Source: Coxiellaceae bacterium
GTDB taxonomy: Bacteria; Pseudomonadota; Gammaproteobacteria; Coxiellales; Coxiellaceae
Length of the DNA: 5,240 bases
Direction: 5' to 3'
NCBI GenBank assembly: GCA_014238445.1
Contig: JABABC010000155.1
Location: 1 to 5,240 of the forward strand
Of the stretch, positions 5,192 to 5,240 are shown in pieces (the first letter of the stretch is position 1; each line of letters begins with the position of its first letter). The position numbers and the translations under genes are program-made. The notes beneath the pieces were generated by a model, which did no database searches, was not told where the DNA came from, and worked only from the letters and a program-made list of their open reading frames with translations.

Positions 5192-5240
5192 TTAAGCAGC
5201 TATTGTAAATAATTTATTAAAGTTTTCAATTCTAGGCGCA
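5192..5240 (-). CDS. Possible C-terminal end of a transposase (partial, start beyond window)
   Basis: On the minus strand an open frame enters from the right edge and ends at TAA (5194-5192), giving APRIENFNKLFTIAA. The short tail looks like the end of a protein and sits seven bases inside the repeat, as an IS transposase usually sits close to the IS end. With only 15 codons the frame may be chance, and no IS family can be named. It is recorded because it would explain the repeat. Confidence 0.35.
   Translation of the reverse strand, partial: APRIENFNKLFTIAA

Overview
This window looks like an accessory (plasmid or integrative conjugative element) region of a proteobacterium with moderate GC. 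Its left 3.7 kb is a mobilisation module of the Agrobacterium Ti type. A traC-traD pair and a truncated membrane-protein gene read leftward, and a large relaxase-helicase gene, traA, reads rightward. Between them lies a candidate origin of transfer. Ti-like traA/traC/traD sets are also known on mobile elements of intracellular gammaproteobacteria and Rickettsiales, so a host of that kind is plausible, but the window does not prove a genus.

Layout: 1-498 (minus) is the N-terminal 166 residues of an unrecognised two-helix membrane protein, cut by the window edge. 507-773 (minus) is traD and 770-964 (minus) is traC. They overlap by ATGA and are driven by a good sigma70-type promoter at 990-1018. 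1040-1096 holds a candidate oriT: a TAAGGGCGCAATATAC nic-like block followed by a perfect 7-bp hairpin. 1112-3697 (plus) is traA, with an N-terminal MOBQ-type relaxase and a C-terminal SF1 helicase, all main motifs intact.

Right of traA the character changes. A perfect -10 box (3761-3766) and a strong Shine-Dalgarno sequence precede a tiny cysteine-rich ORF (3799-3912). The DNA of that ORF also contains two back-to-back palindromes and, on the minus strand, an RSF1010-like TAAGTGCGC nic motif. Then comes a 1.2-kb AT-rich cassette bounded by two direct copies of a 48-bp repeat (3930-3977 and 5138-5185, one mismatch). The cassette carries a 39-codon ORF (4005-4124) with a strong Shine-Dalgarno sequence. 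Its stop overlaps the GTG start of a 316-residue protein (4121-5071) related to the M29/AmpS metallo-aminopeptidase superfamily. A stem-loop overlaps the end of that gene. The window ends in what may be the last 15 codons of a minus-strand transposase, which would make the 48-bp repeat an IS end.

Functionally, TraA with the accessory proteins TraC and TraD would nick and unwind DNA at the oriT. The right-hand cassette looks like cargo: a small peptide translationally coupled to a divergent metalloenzyme. This pair, and the repeats around it, are the least explained and most interesting part. All homology statements come from reading motifs, not from a search.
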